From: Phyto melanocephala | Lineage: Eukaryota > Arthropoda > Insecta > Diptera > Rhinophoridae | NCBI GenBank assembly: GCA_941918925.1 | Contig: OW799236.1 | Coordinates: forward strand, 81,370,213 to 81,434,212 | Direction: 5' to 3' | DNA: 64,000 bases | In this document: piece after piece, positions 45,101 to 57,742 of the stretch | Numbering within the stretch: the stretch's first letter is position 1 | How the letters are laid out: each line of letters opens with the position of its first letter | Made by a program: the position numbers and the translations under genes | Notes under the pieces: model-generated | The model's input: only the letters and a program-made list of their open reading frames with translations | Databases searched by the model: none | What the model was told of the DNA's origin: nothing

Positions 45101-48076
45101 TAATGAGTTGAATAATTCTTTTGAAGACCACCAATCACTACTATTAAAAAAAGCAGATCGCAAAATTAAATGGTCTGATCCTTTTATGCGCAGACCTATA
45201 GCTAATGCTGATGAAATTTTAAAAAAGATACCTGCTGTATGATTGATGATTTAACTTTTGTACTGGCAGATTTTTTACAACTTCCCGTTTCAAGGTTTTT
45301 ATGTGCCTGATAAGCGAGGTAATATTCAAAAAGAAAAAAAAAATCCCCCAAGTTTCTTGCGTGGCAAAAGAAGCAAAATATTTTTGGCATAAGGAACGAT
45401 AAACACCGAAATATATTTATAACGGAGTGTTTACAAAAATGGCTTTTTCTTACTTAAAACAGCTGTGCCTTCATATTTCTGGCCCAATCTGTCATCATAT
45501 CATATTATGGTATTCAAAGAATAATGTCAATTTTTGTATGCCTGGAGGTACATCCACCCCTGTCCAGAACTTCGGCCTGTGGAACTTGAACATCCGAATC
45601 GCGAAGCTAGTTCCAATAAAATTTTTTAATCGCTTTTATTCGATGGTATATTTTAATAATGTATTTTTTTTATTCTTTAAATTTGTTAGATATCATATAT
45701 TAATTTTTGCTCTTAAAAATAAGATGCTAACTTGCGATAAAAAGATACCGGTATCATGAAACCTCAATACCAAGTTCTATCGAAACTCATCTATCATTTT
45801 TCTTATCCTATGAAGTTCAGAGAGACAAACGGAAAGACTGAGAGAAGGACAGATAGACAAATATTTCAAAAGTGGTGTTTTGTGTTCCTGATCGTTGACT
45901 ATATATACCGCCATCGAAATCTACTGAGTTTTAAAAAAATGTGTCACTGCAGGACAAAAATCATATCAAAGAACATAAACTTAATGTCAGTTTATGGTTA
46001 TTTGTTCCAAATCTAATGAAATCATTAAACTTTACCGTTTCCTAAATTATAAGTCAATGTGAATAAAGCCATAAATAAATTACAGAATGTTGATTGTTCC
46101 AAAGAGAGCAACTTATAAAAGTACGAAAACCGAACATCACAGGTGCACGTAAATTTGTCAAAAGATTAATTAGGAATTTCGTGTTGTTTAAATAATATCT
46201 CATTAATTTTTTGCTTTGTATACCCATCAAAACTTCATTATTACTCCACTGCAACTCTTCCTGATCAGCTTTTATTCTCCCTCATTTATTTGTGTATTGC
46301 CCTTTAGCAAATGTTGCATGTCAACATGCAGTGTTTATTTTACAAACGTATGTGTGTGTGTGTGTGTGTGTGTGACTTAAAAGTATGAATGTTTATTGTG
46401 CTGGGGCTGTTGTGTTGCTGTTATGTGCTCTTCAAGTGGGTGCAATGCGTGGGTGAATAACCCTTGTATTTAAACATATTTTTCAGCAATTTTTCTGCTT
46501 TTTGTGTGTAACACCACAGCCACCCCTTATAACACAAAATATTATTACGAGTGGTGCATTTCTTATATTAGCACCCGTGTTTCTTCGTTACCGAAATAAA
46601 CAAAAAAACAGTTAAACAAAGATTGCATTGAAGCTCAGAGCTTAACGTAACAACCAAAAAGTCTAAAAAATAAAAATAATATTATGTGAAAACCAGCAGA
46701 AGACAAGGGTCAGTAACTGTTTAAGCAAAAAATACAAAATTTTTGAATAACTCATATTATGTGGAGGTTTTTTATTTACTTTATAAACTCCCCCCTTAAA
46801 ATATCCAATATTATTTGTTTGTAGTCCTTCAGAAATTTCTACTTTTTGTTTTATTTAAAATGCTGGTTTGTATTGTATTTATTTGCTTTTACAAAAGTTG
46901 GTTCTTTGTCATCTGGTTTACAAGGACATTCGTGTTTTTTTGCTAATTGTTTATTTGGGAGTGTCCTGCGGCTGTGTTCAACATAAAAGGGGTTTCCTGG
47001 CTTCGATCTCCTTGGCAAAAAACATTTTTTTTAAGTGTCTTACTGGAACTCAAATTGTTTTAAATAACAATTTAAAAAAGAAACGAAACAAAAATTGTTT
47101 TTGCAAAATCATCACATATGAGCACTCGTTAGATATTTTATACAACTGTTCGAAGTTAGAGTTTGAGCACGTTACGTATTTCTATTGTGTTTTTTTTTTT
47201 GGTTAGCATTCCGTATATCTATGTTTATATTTATCTTATTTTAGGTATATGTTTTGTTTATTTGTTGCAAATTTAGTGACGTTTTTGTGCTTTATTTGTG
47301 GCAGTTGAAAATTTTCGTACTGTCTCATTAAAATGTTATTCTGTGGTTTTCTGTTACATTAAAGTCATTTTAATTTTGAAGTTGGAATTTGTGTGTGGTA
47401 TAGTGGGTAATGGGTTTGGCTTTGTATGAAGCGAAATATGTAAATGAATGAAATAAATTTTTGTTTACTTAATTCAAAATAAACAGGACATTTTAAAATT
47501 CATTTGATGGTAATAAAGAGTGCAATTAGCAACTTTGCTCTCAAAGTAAATTCAGCTGTTGCTTATTACTATTGTATAGTGTCTAAGTTCTAATCTATTT
47601 TAAATTTAAAAGTTAAAAAATGGCTGAAAATTAACAACATCCCAGCTCTTCCTAAGAAAAAATGAGATAATTAATCGATTCCATAAACTTTGCAATAAGA
47701 TATTGCCTGAGTTGTAAAATAACTAATTTCAAACCAAAATGTTTGCCATCCCAATTAGCCACCATATTTTCCCAACCAAAACATAACTGGAAATGTTTGG
47801 GTTTGACTTTCCTCCAAGGTTTATAAAAGGTAAGTAATTAAACGATAATGAGTCACTAGTGAAATTGCTTACGGAGTTCTGGAATGAAACTTCGTCGGTT
47901 TATTTTAAGTCTCTTTATGATTTATTGAAAACCCACAAGGAAGGCACCACCCATTTTAAAACTATATATAAACTTATTATTAATGGTTCTTGTTTCTTAA
48001 TTATAAAGTGTTGTCCAACCATAATGGACGATGTCACATTTTAACGTAAAATTTTTGCCCAAAATAGTTTGACATA
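45101..48076. other. Robo intron, mostly AT-rich, with a microsatellite
   Basis: Contains a (TG)n run at about 46350-46374. Open frames at 45427-45759, 45756-46016 and 46868-47206 have no recognised domain. A GACTGAGAGAAGGACAGATAGAC tract near 45836 resembles the (GTCY)n region of DINE-like elements and may mark an eroded copy. Confidence 0.35.
46350..46374. repeat. (TG)n microsatellite
   Basis: About twelve uninterrupted TG units. Confidence 0.9.
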
Positions 48077-49109
48077 TTTTTATACCCTTCAGCTGTGGTG
48101 CACAAGGGTATATATAACTTTGTCGTTTCATGTGAAATTTCTAAAATTTTCGTTTCCGACCCCATAAAATATATATTTTCTGAAAGGTTTTGAATAGAGG
48201 AGTCGATTAAGCTATGTCCTTATGTCCGTCTTTCTATGTGTTGGTTGAAATCAACTTTTAGAAGCAACCATATGTTCCTCAAATCTGTGTATGGTATAAG
48301 TCTTTTGGAAATATCCGGGAATAAATCGGTATAGAAATCCAGCAGTATCGTCCGATAACTTTCTGAGATATGAGCAAATAAACACGGCTGCATCTGTTTT
48401 TTTTCCCATATTTTTACCACCAACATTAAATTTTTCAGCCATAGAATAATTTATAGGTACCTTTGCTACTATTTGTAGATATAGTATGCATCTAGGGATA
48501 TTTGTAAAAAATTTTGGATAAAGCGTGCTCTTGTCGCTAAAGTTATAGGGAAAATTTTTTTTGAAAAATATATATTCCAAAAATTTACAAACGAATATCA
48601 ATTTTTTTAGCTTCTAGACAACCGACAGAGTCAATATTCATATCACCTGAAAGAACTTGACTAGCGCAATATAAGCACTATAAAAAATTTACATTCATGT
48701 TGGCCGCCACTACAAAATGGCGGACAATAAATTTATATATGGGCCTAATCTGGTATTTTAAAATGTAACTTCTTGAACCCCCTCAATATTGGTATCAAAT
48801 GATAGGGCTTGACCAGTAGAATACAGTAAATTATTAAAAAATGTAAAATCCAAGATGGCGTCGAAAACAAAATGGCGGAACAAATTTTTTTAACCCCATC
48901 AATATGGGTATCAAATTAAAGGGCTTGACTAGTAGAATACATTTAACTACGTAAAAATTTAAAATCGAAAATGGTGTCGGAAATAATAAAGAAAAATGGC
49001 GTTTAACATGAAATATAGGTTCAGCTAAGATGTGGGATTATAACTATGTACATGATGGTGAAGGGTATTATCAGATTCGGCACGGCCGAATATAGCACTC
49101 TTACTTGTT
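48077..49109 (+). mobile_element. DINE-like element, family B, complete
   Basis: The 5' end TTTTATACCCTTCAGCTGTG pairs with CACAAGGGTATA to form a hairpin. Then come ACCCCATAAAATATATATT, a short GTCC/GTCT tract with TATGTCCGTC near 48221, and two tandem units of about 130 bp (each with ATGGCG, TATCAAAT.A.AGGGCTTGAC and AGTAGAATACA; near 48720-48880 and 48860-49010). The 3' hairpin is ATTCGGCACGGCCGAAT, followed by ATAGCACTCTTACTTGTT. Apart from the terminal hairpin region the sequence is unrelated to family A. It carries no transposase. Confidence 0.8.
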
Positions 49110-49340
49110 GTTTTAGTGTTTGACAAATTTAACCATGAAGAGGCACTTTTTGAAGAATTTTATTTTTTAAATAAGAATGAATTTCATGCACTTCATGATT
49201 GTTTTGGTCATTATGATCATCCAAATATGTCCACAATTGGGAGTATTATGCAAAGGGCGCAAATTTTAGCAAGCCGGGTTAGCAGGATATCGCAGTAGTG
49301 TGCAAAAGAGTCGTCAACCTCGGCATTCTTCACATTAAAG
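49110..49340 (+). mobile_element. Mariner transposase N-terminal relic
   Basis: Adjacent to the end of the family B element. The open frame 49116-49298 reads FNHEEALFEEFYFLNKNEFH, then ALHDCFGHYDHPN and MSTIGSIMQRAQ, the first helix-turn-helix region of this mariner lineage. It is followed after a stop by CAKESSTSAFFTL, the AVRESV..STS equivalent. No catalytic domain follows. Confidence 0.6.
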
Positions 49341-49344
49341 TATA

Positions 49345-49459
49345 AGGGCCGTACTCATAAAAAATATTCTAGGTTTATTGAAGGCTTATTTGACCAATTT
49401 CCAACATCTGCCAAATAAGCATTAAATATACCTAAAATATTTTTTATGAATATGGCCCT
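49345..49459. mobile_element. Fold-back MITE (near-complete palindrome)
   Basis: About 48 bp starting AGGGCCGTACTCATAAAAAA is followed, after a short loop, by its inverted copy ending ATGAATATGGCCCT. The whole 115 bp can form one long hairpin with few mismatches. No coding capacity. Flanks are too AT-rich to fix the target duplication. Confidence 0.65.
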
Positions 49460-52171
49460 AAATAACTCCGTATTTTACAATTAAGACTTACACAGCCTTA
49501 AAATAGTACAAAAAAGTACATACTTACATTTGCTTTAAATACTGACAGCAACATAAAACCCTCATATTAACAAATACCACAAACATTTGAAAGTGCTCTA
49601 GTTTCGCTTCGCTCGTTGCTCTTTCTTCAGAGTATTACAAATTCTGTACAAGAAATGTTGTTAGAAACCATAATAAACTATCAATTTCGTGTTACATTCT
49701 TAGGCATACTAAACTAAAGAGAATAGAAATGATGCATGCATGAACAAGATTATATTTTGTACAAGTATGTGTGCTAACATGTATGTATGCATGTTAATAT
49801 TTAAGCATGCAGCAAACACAAATGCATAAGAATATGAATATTTTTTTTTATCTTTTTAGTAGTTCCTTTTCCATGTTTTGTAGTCTCTTGTGTGGAATTT
49901 TAAATTTGCATTTTGGCATAATTTTTCTACCATATAAATGTGTATGTTGTGTTATTGTATTTGTAGTATTTTTCCAACCTACAAAATTTTATGCCTGTCA
50001 CATATACTTACATACATACAAACATAAGAGTATGTATCAGAATATAAATGTGTTGCCCTAGGAAAACTATTATGAAAATTAAAGTGTGTCAGCAGAAGAG
50101 AAATTTGTCTATAAGTAAAAAAAAAACAAATATCAAAAAAGATAGAGAAATTAACAACAATTATGTCATGTATGTAGTTGCTGGAGAATGTAAATGTTTA
50201 GTAGAATATTTAATTATTTTCGTAATAAGTAATGTACAGTATCAGTTACATACATAGTATGATAGTTAAGATTCATTATGGTTGTAATTTGTATAGAGGT
50301 TGCGATAATGCATTTCGATTAGATGAACAACTAAAAGTGAAAATTTAAGGGACTTAAAAAGCAAAAGAACAGAGAAAGCTGAGAAAGTGAAATAAAAATA
50401 TTTTTTTTAAATACAGAAAGTTTAACTGAAAGTGGATAACTCATAGAAAATATGTTTAAATAAATTGCACAGTTTATATTTATCACCGCTAACACTTAAC
50501 ACTTAAGTAATAGTTTATAAGAGCTTAATATATGAAATACAGGGGCCCAAAGAACTCCACATACACTTGTTTACATAGAATCAATATTTGTGCAATTTAA
50601 AGAAATCAAAAAGGATTTTTCCATGCAATATTATTTATAAAATTGTAAGACAAGAGCTAACAGTTTGTTAATTTAAATATTAAAAGTGGCAGTTTTCTCA
50701 ATTTTGTACACATACATAGAAAACACATCCTTTAAATCATTGAAAAATAAACACACCTTAGGCTAACAAAATTAAATATCTCTACCTTGTTTTGCAATAT
50801 AAAATGTTTTTTTTTAAAACAATTTAGTAGTAAATAAGAATTTTTTATTTAAATTGTTTTTGAATCCCTTGAAACATGAAAACGAGAGAAATTCCTTAAT
50901 AGATTAGAAAAGTGATAATAAAGTTACGAAATGAGAATAAATCATATGGGAAAATCTGTAAAGTTTTTTGAAGTTGCTGTGCTGTTGTCTAAAAAATTAT
51001 AACATATTTTAATAATACTAATTCCACTGAAAATAAACACCGACCAACTAATCGAATAGTTCAGTTCTTGCAATAGAACTTTTCTTATGCGGTTTTAAAA
51101 TTTCTTTTGCAAGAATCATAGTTTCTTAATGTTGACTACTTATACGTATTCCGAAACGAAATTCTGTAGATACAACTGCAAAATTCTACTCTCACAACTA
51201 AATTATGCGATTGGCAACAATTGCAATACTCACAACCAATGCTGTTTTCTATGTGTAGGAACAAAATTCTCTTAATTAAACCATATACCTATTTTTGTTA
51301 TTTCAACTAGATCAAAATCCTTATTCTCCTTAATGCAGTTCCTTATGGATCTCCAATTTGAATTCCTTAAGTATTTTAAGTTCGGAATAGTATCCACATT
51401 AAAGTTTTTTCATATAATGCACCCAAACACACGACATTGCAAAGGTAAAGTTCTAAAGTCTTGTCCTCACCCTTGCCTGATCTACATGTTATTGCATTTG
51501 ACAGTCTCATAAGAGAATTAAATAATCAAATTAACACAAACTTAAAATATTTAAAATGTATTAGTGTTTATCCCGAAACTATGCATAATGTTTTAAGACC
51601 GACCCAACAATTTTCTTAGCCATTGTTCTAGAATTAATGACTCGAGTTTGTGACTCTTAAAAAAAGTAACTGAATAGAGTTAAAAAAAATGTTTTTTTTT
51701 TAGTGCAAAACCTAAATTCTACATATTTGGATACGATGGTAAACAAAGACTTTGAAGAAAACCTAATAGAGCAATGGCAATGCAAAATTTGTTTCCAACT
51801 GAAAAGCACAGGGAGGATGTGCTATCGTGTCATCCTTTTGAGAGGAATGGCAACTACTGGAGTTCTGGTCCTTACTGGAATAATACATCGTTATGTTTAC
51901 CTTAATACTTTGAAAGGAAATTTGTAGACTTCCACTTATAAAATGCAGCTTTCGAGAAAATGGATCTTACAGCAAAATAACGACTTCAAAACACATATGG
52001 GCTAATCCGAACATTTTTAAACCAAAGGCAGAAATTTAAAGTTGCCCAAAATCCAAATGTTAGTTAATGGAATAATAGGATACATATTCAAGCTTCAAAA
52101 TATATAATAACAATAAGGTTTAACGGTGGTTTCTTTGTCCTTGGCAAAGGCTAACCTAAACGTATCCCTTG
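49460..52171. other. Robo intron, AT-rich, nothing recognised
   Basis: Open frames of 69-84 codons (49807-50257) and one of 74 codons (51703-51927) have no recognised domain. The last sits in slightly GC-richer DNA and could be an old element fragment. Confidence 0.35.
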
Positions 52172-54316
52172 TTATACCCGCCACCAAAAAAATGGTGGGG
52201 GTATATTCATTTTGTCATTCCGTTTGTAACACATCGAAATATCCATTTTAGACCCCATAAAGTATATATGTTCTGAATCAGGGTTTGATTTTATGACGAT
52301 CTAGCTATGTCCGTCCGTCTGTCCGTCTGTTGAAAGCACGATAGAGGTCGCACCGAAGAAGCTAGGGGGCTCAAATTTTGCCAGAATCTTTCTTATAGAC
52401 AAGGTTTGTTTGGTATTGAAAATGGGCTAAATCGGAATATTAGGAAGAGAGTTATAGCTCGAAAAGCAAGAGTAGGTCGAAAAAACCGTGTCCTTCGAAC
52501 ATCGAATAAGATGGAATTGTGTCCAAACGCCTTAATGTAGACTCATGAAACTTTGAATATATATTTCCTGGGTAAAGACAATATTTTTCCCTGAAAATTG
52601 CTTAAATCTATGCATTAGGAGAGGAGTTATCGATCAAAATGTACGAAAATTTATACCGCACAGTGTATTTTTCGGTATATTTAAATACAAAAACGTCATA
52701 AAAGCAACAAAATTGGATGTACGACTCTGAAATTTTGCACACGCTGTTTTTTTGTGAGTGGCTTTTTTGTAACGGAAAATTAATGTGCCACGCCCACTTT
52801 TACGCCCACCTCCCATATAACGTTTTAACTAAAATTCATATAATTTCTCTATTATTAAAGATTTTGGAATAATAAAGGGCTATATTGAAACACCTAAGTT
52901 GTACTCATTCGCAAAAATAGTTTTTACACGCCTACTCTAACGCCCACTTTTCACGTTATCTACAGTTAATGAAATTTAAAAGCTCATAAAACCGCCAAAA
53001 TTAGAGGAATGATGATAAAATTTGCTACGTATATCCCCCTAGGCACTGTTATTACTGTGCCAGAAAATTTAGGTGCCACGCCTACTTTTACGCTCACCTC
53101 CCATATAACGATTTAACTAAAATTCATATAATTTCTCTATTAATAAAGATTTTGGAATAACAAAGGGCTATATTGAAACACCTAAGTTGTACTCATTCCC
53201 AAAAATAACTTTGACACGCCTACTATAACGCCTACTTTTCACGTTATTAACCGTTAATGTAATTTAAAAGCTCATAAAACCTCCAAAATAAGAGGTATGA
53301 TGATCAAATTTGCTACAAATATCCTTCTAATCAATGTTATTGTTGTTCCAAAAAGTTTAGGTGACACGCCCACTTTAACGCCTACGCGTCATATAACGGT
53401 TTATCTAAAATTCATGTAATTTCTCTATTGACAAAGTTTTTGGGAAAATAAAGGACTATATTTAAATATCTAAGTTGTATTTATTAGTAGAAACTTTATT
53501 GATACTCCTACTTTAACGCCCACTTTTACTAAAAGACTACATTTACAATAGCATTTTAGTAGCATATCGAAGTTATAAAGGGTGGTTAAATAAAACACAA
53601 ATTATTTAGGAAACTATTATCATTTCTTTTTGTAATGATAATATTTGTATGGTTCAATTATGTATTTAACAAAATATCGGCCAAATGCCCCCCCCCCCCA
53701 ATCCTTGGTACCACTCCTCTATCTGATGGTCCAAATTTTCAATGACAATGTTGATGCTCAATGGTTGGGCATGATGATGAGTCGAGGTTGACTGCTTTTT
53801 TGCCACACTATCGCAAAAACCACCAGTGGTTCCCATTCAACGAACTAAGATGGCATTCACAGATGTTTTCACATTTCATACAGACCTGCTTTGCAGACAT
53901 TTAAATATTTTTTTCAATTCTCACGATTGTGGACGAATTCGAACGATTATGTTGACCAAAAGAATCACGAAGTGCACAAAATGCATTTTGATTTGAACGC
54001 CCATTTTTATAAAAATCTTTAATATTTAAAAGCGTTGCTCGATTGCGTATCTTTCCACGGTTCAAATTGAGTTAGTCTGAGATTGAGAAATGTCAAATGA
54101 AATACAAGAAAAAAGTTGAAGTTTAGATGTGGTTCACCTTAAACATGGGCCGTTAAAATTTAACCACCCTCTACAAAGAAAGTGATACATATTTTATTAT
54201 AAAGAGATTATTCCATAGCGATTAACAAAATAATAAATATTGTGCTTTAAATGTACACCAAATTGGTGGTGGGTATAAAAGATTCGGCACAGCCGAATAT
54301 AGTGCTCTTACTTGTT
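52172..54316 (+). mobile_element. DINE-1-like (HINE) element, family A copy 4
   Basis: The only family A copy in plus orientation. It starts TTATACCCGCCACCAAAAAAA with the paired GGTGGGGGTATA, then a GTCCGTCCGTCTGTCCGTCTG tract at 52308-52329, two or more central repeat units with CGCCCAC motifs, the inherited mariner relic, and the 3' hairpin ATTCGGCACAGCCGAAT at 54281-54297 followed by ATAGTGCTCTTACTTGTT. A run of ten C lies at about 53689. It is flanked by TT at the 3' side, consistent with Helentron insertion preference. Confidence 0.85.
53578..54171 (-). mobile_element. Fossil mariner-type relic inside family A copy 4
   Basis: Same inherited relic, in the same orientation relative to its host element as in the other copies. 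Ends AAGGGTGGTTAAA and TTTAACCACCCTC with TA at 53576-53577 and 54172-54173. Confidence 0.7.
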
Positions 54317-54329
54317 TTCATTTATTTTT

Positions 54330-55335
54330 GTAAAAAGGGGGTACTTTGCATGGCAAAAAAAGTAGGCAAAACAGTCGTTACAGTATTAAGCGTTTAGCAA
54401 AACTTTAATATGTTTAATTTTCTCTTATTTTAGATACAAATCATATTTGTAAGTTATCTAATATATATTAACAATTTGAACTACACTGTGTGTAACGTCC
54501 GTAACGGAAAATAGGGTTTTTTAAGTTTAACGGAATGAATTTTAATAATTTTGTTTTCCAAACTAGCTTTATAAACAGAGTTTTTTATGTACATTCATCT
54601 AATAAAAAAAAGGAATTCCTTTATTACACTTTTTTTTGAAATATAAATGCAAAGTGTGTAACGCCCGTAACGGCATGAAAATACCCAAAAATTTTATTTT
54701 AATATTATGAGGTGAAAGTAAGTGTTTATAATAGATTTTTACCTGGTGAATCTGAATCTGGGCTTTAAATTGCTCTAGGTTGCCGAGAACCCGAAAAACT
54801 TCACCTCAAAATAACAAAAAGTGTGTTTAAATAACATGCTATCCCCCAATCTGCAACTTAAATTGAGATGAATTCAAATTCTTCTTAAAACTTAAATAAT
54901 TCCTAAAAATCAATAATTAGTAACTACTAACCAAGTTTTAAACCGCAACCCCCATATCCCCCTTCAAATATTTGGCGGTACGCACAAATACTGGATTTTC
55001 CGTTAGAAATCAGGATTTTTTTGCTACTTCGCATGGAAAAGCAGTGGTGGAAGGTGTTGGCGCTGTTGTTAAGCGAAAAGTTTGGCAACTAGTAAGAGCC
55101 CAAAATCTCATCTTAAAAAACGCTCGAGATTTTCACAAAATAGCAAAAAAAATATAAATAAAATATAAATAAAATATAAAAATTATGTCAAAACTACATC
55201 TGACGAAATATCAAAAACATGGATAACTGTAAAAAATATTTCAGCTCTTAAATCATATTATTATTGTTCGGGCTTTTCCAATGACAATACTATAAAAATA
55301 GCTCGAACAGCAATAAGATAAACAGTTAAATAAAA
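54330..55335 (+). mobile_element. Unclassified transposon-like relic with FFATSHGK motif
   Basis: At 54972-55157 an open frame contains NQDFFATSHGKAVVEGVGAV then VKRKVWQLV and NARDFHKIAKK. I recall a very similar block (FFATSHGKG..DG.GG..KR) from uncharacterised, transposon-associated proteins in invertebrates. After a frameshift, broken coding continues (NYVKTTSDEISKTW, about 55183-55225), which fits one eroded gene. Two copies of GTGTGTAACG.CCGTAACGG lie upstream at 54488 and 54654. The relic is cut at 55335 by family A copy 5. The element type cannot be named from sequence alone. Confidence 0.4.
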
Positions 55336-57742
55336 AACAAGTAAGAGCACTATATTCGGCTGTGCCGAATCTTTTTTTTTTTTTTGTGTACATTTAAAGC
55401 ACAATATTTATTATTTTGTTAATCGCTACAGAATAATCTCTTTATAATAAAATATGTATCACTTTCTTTGTAGAGGGTGGTTAAATTTTAACGGCCCATG
55501 TTTAAGGTGAACCACATCTAAACTTCAACTTTTTTCTTGTATTTCATTTGACATTTCTCAATCTCAGACTAACTCAATTTGAACCGTGGAAAGATACGCA
55601 ATCGAGCAACGCTTTTAAATATTAAAGATTTTTATAAAAATGGGCGTTCAAATCAAAATGCATTTTGTGCACTTCGTGATTCTTTTGGTCAACATAATCG
55701 TTCGAATTCCTCCACAATCGTGAGAATTGAAAAAAAATATTTAAATGTCTGCAAAGCAGGTCTGTATGAAATGTGAAAACATCTGTGAATGCCATCTTAG
55801 TTCGTTGAATGGGAAACATTGCTGTTTTTCACGATAACGTGGCAAAAGAGCAAGCAACCTCGACTCATCATCGTGCCCAACAATTGAGCATCAAAAAATA
55901 TGGACTATCGGATCGAAGTGTGCCGCCTAGGTTGGGGGGCCATTTGGCCGATATTTTGTTCCATACATAATTGAAGCATACAAATATTATCATTATAAAA
56001 ATAAATGGTAATAATTTCATAATAATTTTATTCAAAATCAACATAGTCCCTTAAAATTAAACCACCCATTATAACTTCGGTATGCTAGTAAAATGTTTTC
56101 GTAAATTTAGTCTTTCAATGAAAGTGGCCGTTAAAATACGCGTGTCAATAAAGTTTCTGCTAATAAACATAACTTAGATATTTCAATATAGTCCTTTAGT
56201 ATTCCAAAATCTTTATTCATAGAGAATTTACATGAATTTAAGAGAAATAAAGTGAATTTAAGGTTAAATTTTAAAGGCCACAGGGTGATTTAAAATATAT
56301 ATTCTCTGCATTTTTCTAAAACGGGAAATTTATTAGTAAGATTTTGATTTTTAAACTTCTATAACATTTTGCTTTTAAAAGATTTTCAAACGAAATAAGT
56401 TTTGTATAATTTTAAAATTTGTTAGCCATTAGTACATGAAAATAAATTGTTTATAATGTTTAGAGATAATTTTTTTTTACTTAGGTCAAAATTTTCCTAA
56501 ATTCCCATTTTTAATAGAGCATAACTTCAGGAGAACATAAGCATAAGTTGTTAGCATGCCATCTAGTAGTTGCTAGTAGAGTCATCTATCTTATCATCTT
56601 TATCTTATATTTAGCTGCAGTACAATAAATGACGCACTGTAACATGAATAAATGCTAATATATATGACTAATATATTTTTATAAAAATTTAAGGAAAAAA
56701 GTGTGCGTGGCACATCTATTTTCCGTTATAACGAAGACTTTGACCAAAAAACCATGTTTGCAAAATTTCAGAATCGTACATATAGTTTTGTCAGTTTTAT
56801 TGCGTTTTAAATTTGAAATATACACTGTGCGGTATAAATTTTCGTACATTTTTATCTATAACTCTTTTCCTAATTCATAGATTTAAGCGATTTTCAGGGA
56901 AAAATATTCTCTTGACTCGATTAATATATATTCGAAGTTTCATGACTACGTGTATGCGTCTGGACACAATTCAAAAGTGAAAGTGGGCGTTATAGTAGGC
57001 GTGTCAAAGTTATTTTTACGAATGAGTACAACTGAGGTGTTTCAAGATAGGCCTTTATTATTCCAAAATCTTTATTAAAAGAGAAATTATATGGATTTTA
57101 GTTAAAACGTTATATGGGAGGTGGGCGTAAAAGTGGGCGTGGCACATTGATTTGCCGTTACAAGAAAGCGTGTCACCAAAAAGCAAAGTGTGTAAAATTG
57201 CAGAGTCGTACATCCAATTTTGTTGCTTTTATGACGTTTTTGTTTTTAAATATACCGAAAAATACACTGTGCGGTATAAATTTTCGTACATTTTGATCGA
57301 TAACTCCTCTCCTAATGCATAGATTTAGACAATTTTCAAAGAAAAATATTGTCTTTACCCAGGAAATATATATTCGAAGTTTCATGAGTCTACGTTAAGG
57401 CGTTTGGACACAATTCCATTTTATTCGATGTTCGAAGGACACGGTTTTTTCGACCTACTCTTGCTTTTCGAGCTATAACTCTCTTCCTAATATTCCGATT
57501 TAGCCCATTTTCAATACCAAACAAACCTTGTCTATAAGAAAGATTCTGGCAAAATTTGAGCCCCCTAGCTTTTTCGGTGCGAGGGACAGACGGACAGACG
57601 ACGGACATAGCTAGATCGTCATAAAATCAAACCACGATTTAGAATATATATACTTCATGGGGTCTAAAATGGATATTTCGATGTGTTACAAACGGAATGA
57701 CAAAATTAATATACCCCCACCATTTTTTTGGTGGCGGGTATA
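55336..57742 (-). mobile_element. DINE-1-like (HINE) element, family A copy 5, rearranged
   Basis: The 3' hairpin is intact at 55355-55371, but the neighbouring TATACCCACCACCAA is replaced by a run of T (about 55372-55386). After the mariner relic the central repeats are interrupted by roughly 400 bp of unrelated AT-rich sequence (about 56270-56690). The segment ending in GTACATTTT.ATC.ATAACTC appears twice (near 56690-56970 and 57120-57400), a partial tandem duplication. The (GTCY)n tract lies at 57584-57604 and the 5' hairpin at the right end. Confidence 0.8.
55473..56069 (+). mobile_element. Fossil mariner-type relic inside family A copy 5
   Basis: The best-preserved coding trace of the inherited relic. 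In the open frame 55579-55776, DFYKNGRSNQNAFCALRDSF then GQHNRSNSSTIVRIEKKY matches the first helix-turn-helix region of mariner transposases. Ends GAGGGTGG and CCACCCAT, TA on both sides (55471-55472, 56070-56071). No catalytic domain. Confidence 0.7.
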
